Shown here: in pieces, positions 1-11,630 of the stretch
How positions within the stretch are numbered: the first letter of the stretch is position 1
Layout: the number at the start of each line of letters is the position of its first letter
DNA from: Monarcha castaneiventris obscurior
Taxonomy: Eukaryota; Chordata; Aves; Passeriformes; Monarchidae
DNA length: 64,000 nt
Direction: 5' to 3'
Assembly: GCA_026261815.1 (NCBI GenBank)
Contig: JAMPIT010000230.1
Span: forward strand, 5,393,001 to 5,457,000
Notes under the pieces: generated by a model
Told to the model about the DNA's origin: nothing
Seen by the model: only the letters and a program-made list of their open reading frames with translations
Database searches by the model: none
Program-made: the position numbers and the translations under genes

Positions 1-1826
1 AGGCACAGCTGTCAGTGACCAGAGGAATCTTTACCCAGATAGGTAAGTTGGACTCTTGGCCTGATGACATCAGCTAAAATCATAATTTCATCTTCACAAC
101 CTCATTTGGAGGCCAATCATGGAACAAGAGACTATCACTGAGAATTTGTTGTGGGATAAGCTCTTTTTATGCTTTGATTTTTCTGCTGGGATCTCTTGAT
201 GCATCCTGGATGCAAGGAGGAGATGAGCTGGCATATGCCTCTCTATGTCCAATTTGTGAGCTTAATGTCATGAAGTAGAGTGCCCTGAACTTTCCCCAGC
301 AGAATTTTGAGGGAAAAGAGAATCTCTCAAAAATTATTAAAATGCCCTCAAGATGAATGTCCACCACAATTCTGGAACCTGTTCTTAGCTATGTCCTCCT
401 TGTGAGTGTTTCAAGCACCTTCAGGTTTTGGGTGAATGGTAACACAAATAAGATGGTCAACTTGGTTCTCTATCTCTTGAGTGAAGTACTGCAGAATTTC
501 TTTTTGAATTTAGCTTTCCAGTAGAGCTGGATCATTAGATTTCAATCACGAGTGGCCAGCAGCTCTGAGGTTTTTCTCTGAGCAGAGACTGTCACATTAG
601 ATCTGATTCATTTTGTTACATGGATAAGCATCCAAAATGCAACAGGCTAAGACCAATAAACTAATTTCATTTTTAATCTATGGTAGATTTGTGGCTTTTA
701 TGCTGAAATACCAGGGTTCAAAGCAGCTGGTTTCACCACATTCTTGGTGCTGCCCCCTCCTTTAATCCACAGTAGCAGAATCACATGTAACAATTTATGA
801 GCTCGTATTCATCTGAGATCTGTGTTTCTTTGCTTACTGTATCTTTCTATCTATTAAAAAAAAAATCTAAATAAATATGCTTAAATGAGTCAGTGATTAT
901 TGAACTGGGAAGCAGATCTGAGTCTGACAATTAAACGTAACACATCCATACTGGGGTGCGGGAAGTAAAGAAGAAAAAAACCAACAAAACTTTAACATTT
1001 TCACATGCCAGAAAAACTAGCTTTCATGTAGTCTGAATAAAAGAAAGGTAAGACGTGTTTGGGAATAAAGACACAGCCTTCAAATTCACTCTTCAAGTAT
1101 ACTCTGTTACAGCAGCATGATTCCTTTTATGATTGTATCCATCATGCTGTCAAAAAAAGAAATCTTATCTTCACTCATTACTAAATATACAAAGAGCTGG
1201 GATTTCCACTTGGCAAATGCTCCTGTTTACCTGAAGGCTCGATTTTCCCTGCACTTTGATAAAGTTCATTTGCTGAGATAGACTAAACTTTTTAATCCTT
1301 AAACTACTTGAGTTTGTAAACCAAGTTTTGCTCTGAAGTAAGCAGCATGTGCATGGAGCTGCTATTTTCTTTCAGAAAATTAAAGATTTTGTTATGGAAG
1401 GAAGCCAAAGGGCCCATCTGGATCTGTCCTGTCTGAGCTGTGAGTTATAGCTCCTGTTTACAACTGCTCTGCAAAATGAAGTCTAGGTGAGGATACCTTC
1501 AGCAGTCACTGTCAGCCTTGTCTTCTCAAGGTTTTTGTCTTCAAGAAAGGTCTATCAATAATGGAGACACTCTCTTGGCATCTGTCATCCCCAGTATGCT
1601 TAGACCTTTCTAATACTCTCTCTCATCATCAAAACCTGACATTAAACATATCAAAAGAACTTTGCCAGTAAAAAGGCCCTCATGTGCCATAGGTGTACTT
1701 TTCTTCATAATGAATGTGAACAATCCTCTCTGAAGATGTCAATACAGATGAACTTCCTGAATGTAAGTATTGCTCTGAGTGCCCTGGGTTGCCTCTATTT
1801 CTATTGCACCCTTTCAAAACTGAAAG
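1..1826. other. Unique non-coding sequence, nothing recognised
   Basis: I see no gene, RNA or classified repeat here. The short open frames have no protein character. A donor-like GTAAGT follows position 42, so an exon could in principle end at the left edge, but too little upstream sequence is present to judge. A second splice-like pair, with a TTTCTTTCAG acceptor ending at 1373 and GTGAGT starting near 1440, brackets an open stretch of about 66 bases. I treat both as chance. Confidence 0.5.
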
Positions 1827-1905
1827 AATTATTATTATTATAATAATTATAATTATTACTACTATTATTTTTATTTCTATAACTATTATTATTTCTATTA
1901 TAATG
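1827..1905. repeat. Interrupted (ATT)n microsatellite
   Basis: About 80 bases are built almost wholly from ATT/TAA trinucleotides, with interruptions by ACT and TTTCT units. The degenerate pattern suggests an old, decaying simple repeat. The open frames across it, rich in isoleucine on one strand and asparagine on the other, are artefacts of the repeat. Confidence 0.9.
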
Positions 1906-2251
1906 GCAACCACAAACCATCACTGAAATCATGGTCCCAGTTTTTGGAGCTGTGTTTAGATGTGAAATCACAAACAACTCTCTACCTTGTTTTTGAAACA
2001 AACACAACAGGGAAAGGGTGTTACTGTAACCCAAGCGCAGAAGTGATTTGCACAATAGATGTGCCAGCTTTCCCTTTGATTTGAGACTTTATCATCCACT
2101 TAAGTCGCCACTGCTGTGTCTGTATCCCAGGTTGGCAGAGCTCTATGGCCTGTACATGTTTCTACATCTTTACAAACTCTACTGTTGTAGATAATTTTTT
2201 CAGTCTGAAACCTGTCTCTCTTGATTTGAAGTTTTGGAGTAATGTGGATTT

Positions 2252-2263
2252 CCCCCCCCCCCC
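2252..2263. repeat. C12 homopolymer
   Basis: An uninterrupted run of twelve C lies in an otherwise AT-rich context. Such runs vary in length between individuals and are prone to sequencing error, so the exact count should not be trusted. Confidence 0.9.
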
Positions 2264-4713
2264 GCCTTCTTTTCTTACTTTCCATCTCAGTATTGTCCAA
2301 TTTCCTGTAGAATTCAGTCTCTAAACTTTACTCTGGAGACACCAATCACTACAGCTACCTGTTCCTTCTTTGTCTAAGCTGGAATTGCTCCAACAGTTGC
2401 TGTCACTGAAGTGCTAAAATTCACCTGGATTGAAAAGGAGGAGTACTGCTTCTCTTTAATACTTCTTTCTCGTCCTTAGTATTAGTTTCTATTATTTAGT
2501 CTGTATCCTCTGTAGTGCTCAGGCTCATTCATCACATGTTCTTAATCCAGCAAATTAAGCCCATCTTTGGAGTACTCATTAATGACTGTCTTTCCCTGCA
2601 GGTCCAGCCTGGCTACTTTAATCACCTGCTTCACTGTTTCTTTAAGGTCACTGGCATAACAATATGAGCAATGATCCTCCATACACTAATCCTTCTGAGT
2701 TTTCCCCTGCTATCCTGACCTGATTTTCCATGAATTTAATCCATAGACCAGTTCTTTATGAACAGGGTGATCCGCCCTTCAACCAACATTTATGTATGAG
2801 TTTATGCTTTTGCATGGTGCTATATCCAAAAGTAAGAATTCTGATGTGCTTACACAATTTCTCTGTAGTTATGACTATCTTTAATTAAACAATAGCTTTC
2901 TAGGTGTTCCCCTGCTGTGTTCCTGATTAATGCTTCCAGTAACTTCCCAGTTTATGAATCAAGATCTGCAATCTGTTATCGTTTTTATGCCACCATGGAC
3001 TGAAATTACTTTTCTGTGATAAAGATGAGGTTTCCAAACTCTAGGAGATCTCGCTGTGTAAGGTGTGGAGGCGCACACATACACGTTTCAAATCTGCAAC
3101 TTGCTCCAAACTTGTCCCCAGCTTCTTGATGGAGTTCACACAACTTTGTCTTCTTAATGACCTGCAAAATATTGGGTGAATGCTGCAAAACATTCAGGAA
3201 GAATAAAATAGAAGAGCTGCTATTTATGTTCCCTTTGTGTTTACCCACAAATATTTGCTTGATTTTCAGTGAAGGGGATTTCATATAGAATGTGGAAAGC
3301 TGTGTTTTCCTGACACCTGGCTATTTCCACATTGAATAGTCTATTTCACAGGGGACAGAGGCTGTTAGAATGATAATATCCAGCAAACTTCCATTAAGAA
3401 TCCTGACATCTTAACCTAGGGAAAGATTAGAGGGTACCTTTGTAGCACTCACACAGAGTTGCATCATTCTGTTAGAGAGCCAGGGTGGTTTTTGGCGCGT
3501 GCAGTGGTGCAATCAGACTTGATCAGATTCAAAGGAGTCCCAGCATTTCCAGGTATTTCCTGGAGTACTGCACTTCTGTCCTTACCCCATCCCATGACCT
3601 AGAGTGGGTATTGCTCACTCCTGGGCCCTGCTTCTACCTGCCCTGGTGAAGGATTAAATGAAGAAATTGTCTTTATGTAGATGAGTTTAGAACTGTTTTT
3701 TCTGAAAGGAATGATACTAAAAGTTTCATGATTTCCTTCCAAAATTCAGTAACTTTTCTGGCTTCCTGAACAGACGTGAGCCCAAATATCTGAATGATGT
3801 GAGTCCTCAGTGGCAGGACTTGGACCGAATTTTTCCCACCATAAAGTGTAAAAAGAACTTGAACCCCTTTAAGCATCAGAGTGAAATCAAGGGCCAGCAG
3901 ACTTTCCACGAATACAAAACAAAACAAAAAACACAATTCAGCAGAAAAACATATTTGACAGCAGTCTCCACTTGCACGTGGGATGCAGAAGACTGCAGGA
4001 TGGCCTTCGTTTGCTGGAGAGTGGAGACTGAGGATGGGGTTTCCCATGTTTCCAGGGTGTGTCTTAATCACTGCATCCTGTGGGGAGTGAATTTTCCCAG
4101 TCATTCCTATGAGAACTTGATCATTTGAATAAATAATTCATCACCATAGGGACAGTATCCACTTTTTTATTTTTTAATAATAATCCCTCATTATGTCTTA
4201 GCCATTGGAGTATTAAGACTTTTACTCTCTCTTTCTCACATGCACACAAACATGTTTTCTTTTGACCACAACCCCCTCTCTGGCCTTGCATTGTCACTAA
4301 ATGAGTGGGACATTTTTATAGACACTGTAACTGGAGGTTTCCAAAGGAAAAATATTTAGATCAAAACCATTTCTCATGAGGTTTATGCCACCAAGAAAGA
4401 GAATAATGTCATGTCATGTGACCTAACTGACCTGTGTAATTCATATTTTCAAATTAGAAAGCAAAATGAAGGCAAAGCGTTCAAAGGAGATACAAGTGTG
4501 CATCTATATGGTTGCCAATAATATTATTTGTAGACATTTCGATTGTGTGTTTCTCCACAAACTTTGCACATTTCTGTTTTTTTCTTTGGGAATGACAAAC
4601 AGGTAACATCAAGCAGATGGATGATGTGTCCTCCTCTCTGACTATATTTTGAATCAAATACAGCTCTTTGAAATTAATTGTTTTGTTTTGTTTTCTTTAC
4701 TCCTGTCTGTAAT
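2264..4713. other. Unique non-coding sequence, nothing recognised
   Basis: No gene, RNA or classified repeat is visible. Open frames of 109 codons (+) and 143 codons (-) overlap around 3673-4128. Neither has recognisable motifs, and they occupy the same DNA on opposite strands, so they are best read as chance openings. A short (TTTTG)n-like stretch lies near 4680-4695. Confidence 0.5.
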
Positions 4714-4885
4714 GGGACCAAGTATTTCATCCATATTCTTTGCTCCTGCAAGATCCTCAGGGTAAACCAAATTTGGTTCTACTCCCATTGAGTAACATAC
4801 TCCTTGAGCAATTCCATTGGCTTCTGTGAGACTATTTGGGATTATCCAATGGGATCAAAACTATGTGAGTCTGGCCCCAAGGTAC
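4714..4885. repeat. Old interspersed repeat relic (unassigned family)
   Basis: The segment alternates phrases such as CTACTCCCATTGAGTAA, CCATTGGCTTCTGTGAGA and CCAATGGGAT, then ends in TCTGGCCCCAAGG. Phrases of this kind ('cccattgacttcaatggga ... ggatttggcccc') are familiar from ancient repeats scattered through reptile and bird genomes. Here the match is degenerate and I cannot name the family or place the ends. This is pattern memory, not an alignment. Confidence 0.4.
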
Positions 4886-7529
4886 TTACACACTCCCTGG
4901 CTCAATGGCTCCTCAATTTCAGTCAGTGCCTTTTGGTGCTGTCGCATTTCAGCCTTTAATAATCAGTTTGTTTCAATTCTCAGAGTCACGTTTTAATGAA
5001 TAATCTCTTAATGTAGAAACCCAATCTGTGACAGTGTAAAAGTGTTCAAGAAAATGTTTTCCTATGGATGTGTCACAGAAGAAGAAAGGGTGAACTCACC
5101 CCAGCAACTATTTGCTTAGTTCTTGGGGAATTTATGCTTCTACGTCAATCGTTCAAAGGTTGTCTGAACTTGCAGTGGACTCAAATGTTCAGCATTTACA
5201 TCCAGGAGTTATTTTCCATTGGAGAGAGCTGTGGATACCCTACTGCCTGCTTTGGAATGGTGCTGGGCTCATCATTCTCAGAAGGTTTCTCTGCTTCCGC
5301 TCTGTTCAATTGAATTGGTCACCATTCTAGACTGAAACTAGGAAAAAGGTTTTTTTTAAAGTAGAACAGCTTAAGAGTAACAGCAGGGCATCATGATGGA
5401 GAAGTCAAATCACAAGGGATTCATCTCACCTAATTTTATCCCTTTGACACTTAGTTATCTAATCTAAAAGGCCTATCTGGAGTCCCCTATTGCCAGTAAA
5501 AAGAGATAGACAGCAATGAATGGCCTTCTGGAGGTATTTATGTCTCTCTGTGCTGACTATAGGTGGAGCCCAGACAACTGGTTTATAGTAAATGTCAAAC
5601 TTCTCATGGGCTATAGTTAGAGATGTGATAAATGGATCCCGCCCCTAATTTCCCAAGGCTTCATCTTCTTCCATCAGTGACTCAGGAGAAAAATAATAAC
5701 TATGTCTACATGCAAGGAGTGTCTACACTAAAGGAAAATATCAATTTGTTATAAATCCTGGCCTGGGCTGAGGGTGTCTCAGTGGGAGAGAGGAGGAGCT
5801 GGTCACTGGGTTCACTAGAGGGAGCTCAGAAGAAACCTGTCAGTCTCACCATGATCATGGTGTTCCTGCTGCAGAATTATTCCAGAGAAGATACTTCTGG
5901 TGGAAAGGCCTCTGAGGTCTCTTCTCCTGCTCAGAGACATAATGCTGGATTTGTCAAACCTGACTTTTCAGACAGATTATAACTTCTTGTCCATTTGATC
6001 TTATTTTGATTACCTTACCTGGATAAGAGTTGACATGTGTATAGAGAAAAATGTGGTCCAAGATAAGCACATCTTTGTCTACAGAGAAAAACAACAACAA
6101 CCACAACAATAAATCTACCTGTCTGCAAGATTATGTTTCTGTCTTGGGAGGACTTTGGACACATGTGCATTTCTAGGGTTATAAGAGGCATTTTGTATGC
6201 GTGTGTACACGTGTATAAGCAATAAACATGCCCCGTTCTAAGATTTATAGCTCTGAGGAATAAAAAATTCTGACCATTCCCTCTTCTTTCTAAATCACCT
6301 ATGCCAGCTCATACTTTGAATCAGTGCTTCTCCAGATCTACATTTTGGTGGGTTGAGACAAGACAGCAATCTTGATACTGAGGTCAGTGCTTTAGCAGCC
6401 TCTGTTCTGGATTGCTGGACTCAGATGAGCATGAACTTTTTCCAGGAGCAGACCCAGCTCTGTGGGATGTAGCTGTTTTCTGTGAAAGTGCGTGTCTGCC
6501 TGCACAACTGATATCCCAAAGCATTCTATATTTATGCTGTGAGTTACTGTGTTGAGATCTAAAGTGTTCAAAATTATTTTTATTGGACAAACACAAGCAC
6601 TGAAATCATGAGGTTCTGGCAGGCTCCAAGCTCTGCCAGCTTAACACTTCTTCGTGCTTGGCAGGCAAAACACTTTTTAATATTTTAGTTTTACTTTGCT
6701 GCTCCCTGCACAATGGGGGTAGTTCTAAGTGACTTTAATCAAAAGGTAGGAAGTATGCAAGGACTATAATGAGACTTTTAACTGAATTGAATCGAATAAA
6801 CCATTATCTGATCAATTTTAACAGCAATAATGCAAATTTAATTTTGGACCTAAATCTCTACAGTTTGCTGCAGCTCGTTAGCCAGCTGGATTACCCAATG
6901 TGCTGGGTGTCTCACTGTACAGCTCAATGATTCAGATTTATTTGTGGCACTGACTGGGGATCGAAACCTGCACTCTGTAAGCCAATGGAAAGCCATTGTT
7001 TTGAAGGAAGTTATGTCCTGTTGACCTTGGACCTTCAGCCCCTTTCCTGCAAAACACAGGCTCAGCAAGGCAGGTTTAGTATTTACCTCGTGCGATGAGA
7101 AGGGGGGTGGTAAGGAAGGAAAGGAAAACCTGGATCATCTCCAGCAGTAAAAGAGCTCCAGGTAGATCATTGCCAGGTTCTTTTCTGCAGATAAGCTTAA
7201 ATAGGTGTTACACCCAGTGAATGCTACTGTGACCTGCAAATGCCACAGTGTGACAGAGCCCCATAAAAGAGGTACAAATCAGAGGGAAAACAGAGAGAAA
7301 GATTGTGACCTGCAAAGAACCAGTTCCTCTCTTTTCTTCATAACCCTGGTATGAGTTTGGATTAATATTACCAGCATTAATATGAGACCGCAGCAGAACT
7401 GCTGAGCCAGGACTGTGCTGTAAAGACAAAGTAATGCATCCTTTCAGAAGCTGCTGTTGCTAAATATTTTCTTTCTGTGATGTGTTTCTCTGCTTCCTGA
7501 TTATTATTTCCTGTGTGCACCCGACACAG
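4886..7529. other. Unique non-coding sequence with a small (CAA)n tract
   Basis: Nothing gene-like is supported. A short A-rich (CAA)n microsatellite lies at about 6086-6110. Open frames of 60-80 codons occur at roughly the density expected by chance in AT-rich DNA and show no protein motifs. Confidence 0.5.
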
Positions 7530-7682
7530 TTGCATAAAAAGCACACTGAAATGGCCTCAGAGCAGCTTGGTGAGCTCACCATGGCTCAGCAGTCAGGCAG
7601 GACTATGGATTGTAATTTAGAGCACAGCCCAAGCTCTGAGCAGCAGATTCAATTTTATAAGTGCCTCTCTAGTTCAGCTTAG
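7530..7682 (+). other. Exon-like segment, unconfirmed
   Basis: A pyrimidine-rich stretch ending in CCGACACAG precedes this 153-base segment, and a strong donor-type GTAAGA follows it. One frame is open across the segment and ends with a TAG formed by its last three bases. An internal ATG at about 7551 sits in a good context (GAAATGG). The frame encodes a hydrophilic peptide with Gln/Ser/Glu-rich stretches that I do not recognise. It could be an untranslated or poison exon of a non-coding RNA, a last coding segment, or simply chance. Splice-like borders alone are weak evidence. Confidence 0.15.
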
Positions 7683-7829
7683 GTAAGAGTCTCTGGAACA
7701 GACAGCCTCTACACGTCCTATAAATAGTGAGTGGTTAAATGTGCTCCCTCAGTACACATCATTGATTGCCATGCAAAGCACATTCTCAAGAATAGCCAGC
7801 CTCACCCCCCTCATCACGTACCGGGGTAT

Positions 7830-8440
7830 TTATTTATTCCTTATTGTCATTACAGGCAAATAAGAGGCTTGACCTGATGTAGCAGAGAGGTGGAAGGCTG
7901 ATTATTTTATTTCCACAGCTGTTGCATTGCTGTGTTTTACAATATGTTTGTAAATCATCAGCATAATGGCACATTATTATAGCTGGCAAGTTATATCTTC
8001 AAGGAAATATATTTTAATTTACTGAAAAGGAATACGAATAGCTTACTATCTTATCAGAAGGCCTATCTTAAGTACAAGAACAAGGTCCACCCAGATACTG
8101 ATTAATATCAACTGTATTGATTTTATTACTCATACTTTATAAACGACACTGATATTCTTGAAGAGTGCAAACATTTGCTTTCTTGTGCTATTGTCTCAGT
8201 TGGAGTGTAAATCTCTCACTTTTGTGATTATTGTTCTGGTCATTGTTTCATGACTGGAGGCATTTTAATGATGATTTATGGGGTTATATATAGTTGGACT
8301 ATAAACTTCTGGTTGCAATTAAAAACTAGTTAAATGAAAACTTCCAGCTTGAAGGCAGTGTCTGTTTTTCACAGTAAACTATAAAACACTAAAATGCTGT
8401 ATTTTTGAAAAAAAAAAAATCAATAAATAGTCATTTTATT
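7830..8440. promoter_or_regulatory. AT-rich block with conserved-element character (inferred)
   Basis: No gene or repeat is seen. The sequence is AT-rich but not simple. It mixes homeodomain-type TAAT/ATTA cores, ATTTGC-like words and palindromic TTAT/ATAA words, a texture common in vertebrate developmental enhancers. An A12 run occurs at 8408-8419. The regulatory reading is inference from texture only; no conservation data were available. Confidence 0.2.
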
Positions 8441-10127
8441 TTTCCCTTTTCATACTACAAAGCAAAAGAAACATCTAGAAATCCATATTTTCCAGGAGGA
8501 GACTTTTAGAATATACTGCCCTAGCACTCCTGAACAGCTACAGATTCCTTTTTCCATTATTTATATGCACAGTGTGTGCTCAGCTGAGAGAAAGAAACCT
8601 TTTTCTTGTGTTTTGTCAGAAGAACTGTGGAACAACAGAACAACTTGGGTGCTCCAGAGTGCTCCTCGCTGAAGTAGCAACATAAATCCTGTGGGTCTTC
8701 ATCAAGGGGAGAATAACTTTGATACAACAATGAAAACATCTCCTTCCACTTTAAGGTTCTCCAAGACACTTTCCTCAAATATTCTATTTCTGTTTTTACC
8801 ATTTACCAGCATTTTCCAGTATGGCATTGGCCTGAGATATTGCTGCCTATACATGAAAAATATTGCCTTCTAAATGCCCCTGCTTTTTACTGCATTGTTT
8901 TGTGATTACATTGGCCAACATATAAACAATTTTGGTTGAGCTTGCAAGGTGTGAGCAGAGCAGGCAGGTGCAGACAGTCCAGGAATGCCATTTGAACCTT
9001 TGTGTTTGCACAAAGTGGTGTTACACCATCACACCTCTCTGGCTTATGAGGGTGTTTGAATCCACATTGTTCAGGAATTGTTCCTCTGTCAGTGAAATGA
9101 AGCTGTGTACAGCTCTTCATATAATTGTGTGTTGTTTGTTACACACTCCACAAGTGAAATCATTTATAATTTTCCAAATCTATAGAAAACCCTTCACCTT
9201 ACTCATCACTTTCCCTTCTATCTCATGGGTCCAGCCGTGTTGGCCACTGAATAATCTTTCCTCTGATGGGGAGTGCCAGAGGTGACAGGGCTGCTGTGCC
9301 AGGCTGAATTCAGATTTTTCTTAACCCTTTGCTGGTGTATCCTGTAAGTCCTGATAGGACCATTGCTACCATCCAATCCCATATTGTTCACCTAACATTA
9401 TTCCAACCTTGTCATCTACAGGGATCAATTTTTAGCCCTGGCAGTTACAGCAGTTAGTGCTGTGTTATTGCTAGGCCATATGGACATTTATGATCTGCAG
9501 ACAGACCAAAAAGGCACAAATAGGCTGAGTTTTCCATGAGCTGATTGCTGCTGACATCTCATCATTCTACATTTTCCCTTACAATCAGGATTTCACACAG
9601 GTTGGTGTACTTTGATATATCCCTGCCAAATACTAACCTCCTGTCTAAACAGTGGAGATGCTGGAGTTTTGTCTCCTTCCTCTCTTTCTGTTTTTAGAGG
9701 ACCACTAGAAGGAGCTTTATATACCCCAAAACATATACATGGTTCTTCTACTTTATTTACAGGGTAAGAAAATAAAAACCAAGAAACTGTTTTTAAAGGT
9801 GCATCCCCGATTCTAATACAGGTGCTGTACTAAGTATTCCCTACAGCATATTTATACTTTATTTATATTATCCATTCTCAGAAGCCTTTTTAATTTGTAG
9901 AAGAATAGGCTTGAATGGGAAGGATCTATGAATTTAATGGCTGCTCAGCTCCTCTGAACCTTGGCAACCTGTGCTCTCTTTTTTTGGGGAGCTTCCAAAG
10001 AACAAAATTTGACAGTTGTTGGTGTCTCCTGTTGACTTTTTCTGAACCATCTTTAGCACTGGACATGGACCGGAAAGGAAATATTGTGAGATGATTACAA
10101 TATCTAACAGGATGTTTGCAAGTGGTA
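8441..10127. other. Unique non-coding sequence, nothing recognised
   Basis: No gene, RNA or classified repeat is seen. The 117-codon frame at 8932-9285 (+) overlaps a 77-codon frame on the other strand and has no motif, so I regard it as chance. Confidence 0.5.
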
Positions 10128-10250
10128 ATATTATATACATAATGATATATAATGTATATTATATATAATTATGTATAACATATTACATATAATATTGTCA
10201 TAATCTAGTTTATAGTAACTATGTAATAATATACTAGTCTATAATGAACC
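10128..10250. repeat. AT-rich low-complexity tract
   Basis: About 120 bases are dominated by ATAT, TATTATA and TAATAT words, with several short self-complementary stretches. It is typical AT-rich low-complexity DNA that could extrude cruciforms. No gene is present. Confidence 0.75.
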
Positions 10251-11361
10251 AAATTCTACTGAGGGTGAATATTTTGCAATGAGGATATTTTTTGGAGAAT
10301 GCTGCTTTCCATAATTCTGGTACCTACCTCATGTACCTAAGGCACTCAGACCAACCAGTGCATACTTGGGTACTGACCATTTACTGAGGAGTATTCAAGG
10401 ACTTTCACAGTCCTGTGTACATGCAGAAATGTGAATTTTTTAAGGACATAATTATTGCCAAAATAGGCAGCACTAACACATGGCTGAGACTCCTGCAATC
10501 TCAGCTTTATTCCAGCTGTTTTCTCCACCTTGATAGGGCATTTTAGTGACCAAATAGTTCAGCTGATTGTCTCCTTTTTTTCCCTCCTGATGATCACTGA
10601 GCCAGGAGGGATCCATGCCTTCTGCACTCTGCTTATGTAGAAGTCACCCAGAGCACATGTGGAGTGTGCTGTTAAGACTTCCTATTCCTTATATTTAAAG
10701 ATGAGCTGTTGTTTGACCCTCAGAGCTGAGGGACTTTTTCTTTTCTGTTTGTCCTTACAATATCTTACTTTCTAAATTTCTGCCACCTCCAGAAAAATCA
10801 GAGTGGGCTCTTCTGAGTGGCTTTCTGCTTCACTGGGCCAGAGGATCAAGGTCAGATTGTGAAAATCTCCATTAACTGCAATTTTAGTAAGTTTCTCATT
10901 ATACAGTCAGGTGTATTTGAAAGTAGTTGAAGTCAAAGCACCAGAGGGAAATGAACAAAAGAGTTGGGAGATAATTATAGATAGGATATACTTGGAGGTA
11001 ATACCTCTGTAGCCCTCACTGCTTTTGGGGGGCCTCTTGGTCATGGTGTTTTTCCCACTTCAAACTGGTGTATCTGAAGTGAAGACCTTTCAATTACTGC
11101 TGTTGGGGAAGGACATCAAAATGAACTGAGGTGGTTCTTCACAGGTTTTAAATGTAAGAGCTGAAATCCTCCTGGGACATAAAGCAATTTGATGTTACCA
11201 ACTACCATGACTTTACCAAGCCTCTGGGGCAAACTCATGGCCCCACTGTGGTTCAAATAGTGAAACTGCAATGGGGTTTGATGGTGTTTTAAATACCAAC
11301 TAAGAGATTCATCCAGGTAAGCACTTTGTTATTTTCCCACCTTCATAAGGAAGAAATAATA
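10251..11361. other. Unique non-coding sequence, nothing recognised
   Basis: No gene, RNA or confident repeat is seen. The phrase around 10245-10280 ('aaattctactgagggtgaat') weakly recalls the old repeat noted at 4714-4885 but is too short to call. Confidence 0.5.
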
Positions 11362-11630
11362 ATAGAAACATAGAATTATATTGGTTGGAAGGGACCCTAA
11401 AAATCATCTAGTTCCACCTACCCTGCCATGGGCAGAGGCACCTTCCACAATCCCAGGTTGCTCCAAGCCCCATCCAGCCTGGCCTTGAATGTTTGGATGG
11501 AATGGAGCATCTGCAGCTTCTCTGGGCAACCTGTGCCAGGGCCTCACCTCCCTCACAGGAAAGAATTTCTTCCTAATATCTAATCTAAATCTGCCCTCTT
11601 TCAGTTTAAAGCCCCTTCCCCTTGTCCTTA
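11362..11630 (-). mobile_element. CR1 LINE, 5'-truncated 3' end
   Basis: On the plus strand this reads as the reverse complement of the avian CR1 3' end. It has a CATAGAAT octamer, then TTGGTTGGAAGGGACCCTAA, the 'ccatgggcagaggcaccttccac' block, 'ggttgctccaagccccatccagcctggcc' and the 'aatttcttcctaatatctaatctaaatct' block. Translating the minus strand gives the end of the ORF2 protein, with [12 protein letters not shown] followed by [13 protein letters not shown], which matches the family's conserved C-terminus. The copy is about 270 bases, against a full length of several kilobases, so it is a dead-on-arrival insertion with no intact reverse transcriptase. CR1 tails are octamer repeats, not poly(A), and the 3' end here lies at the low coordinate. 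Identity is very secure, the exact ends less so. Confidence 0.95.

Noticed and set aside
1680..2055. Ile-rich and Asn-rich open frames
   Set aside because: They arise from the ATT microsatellite.
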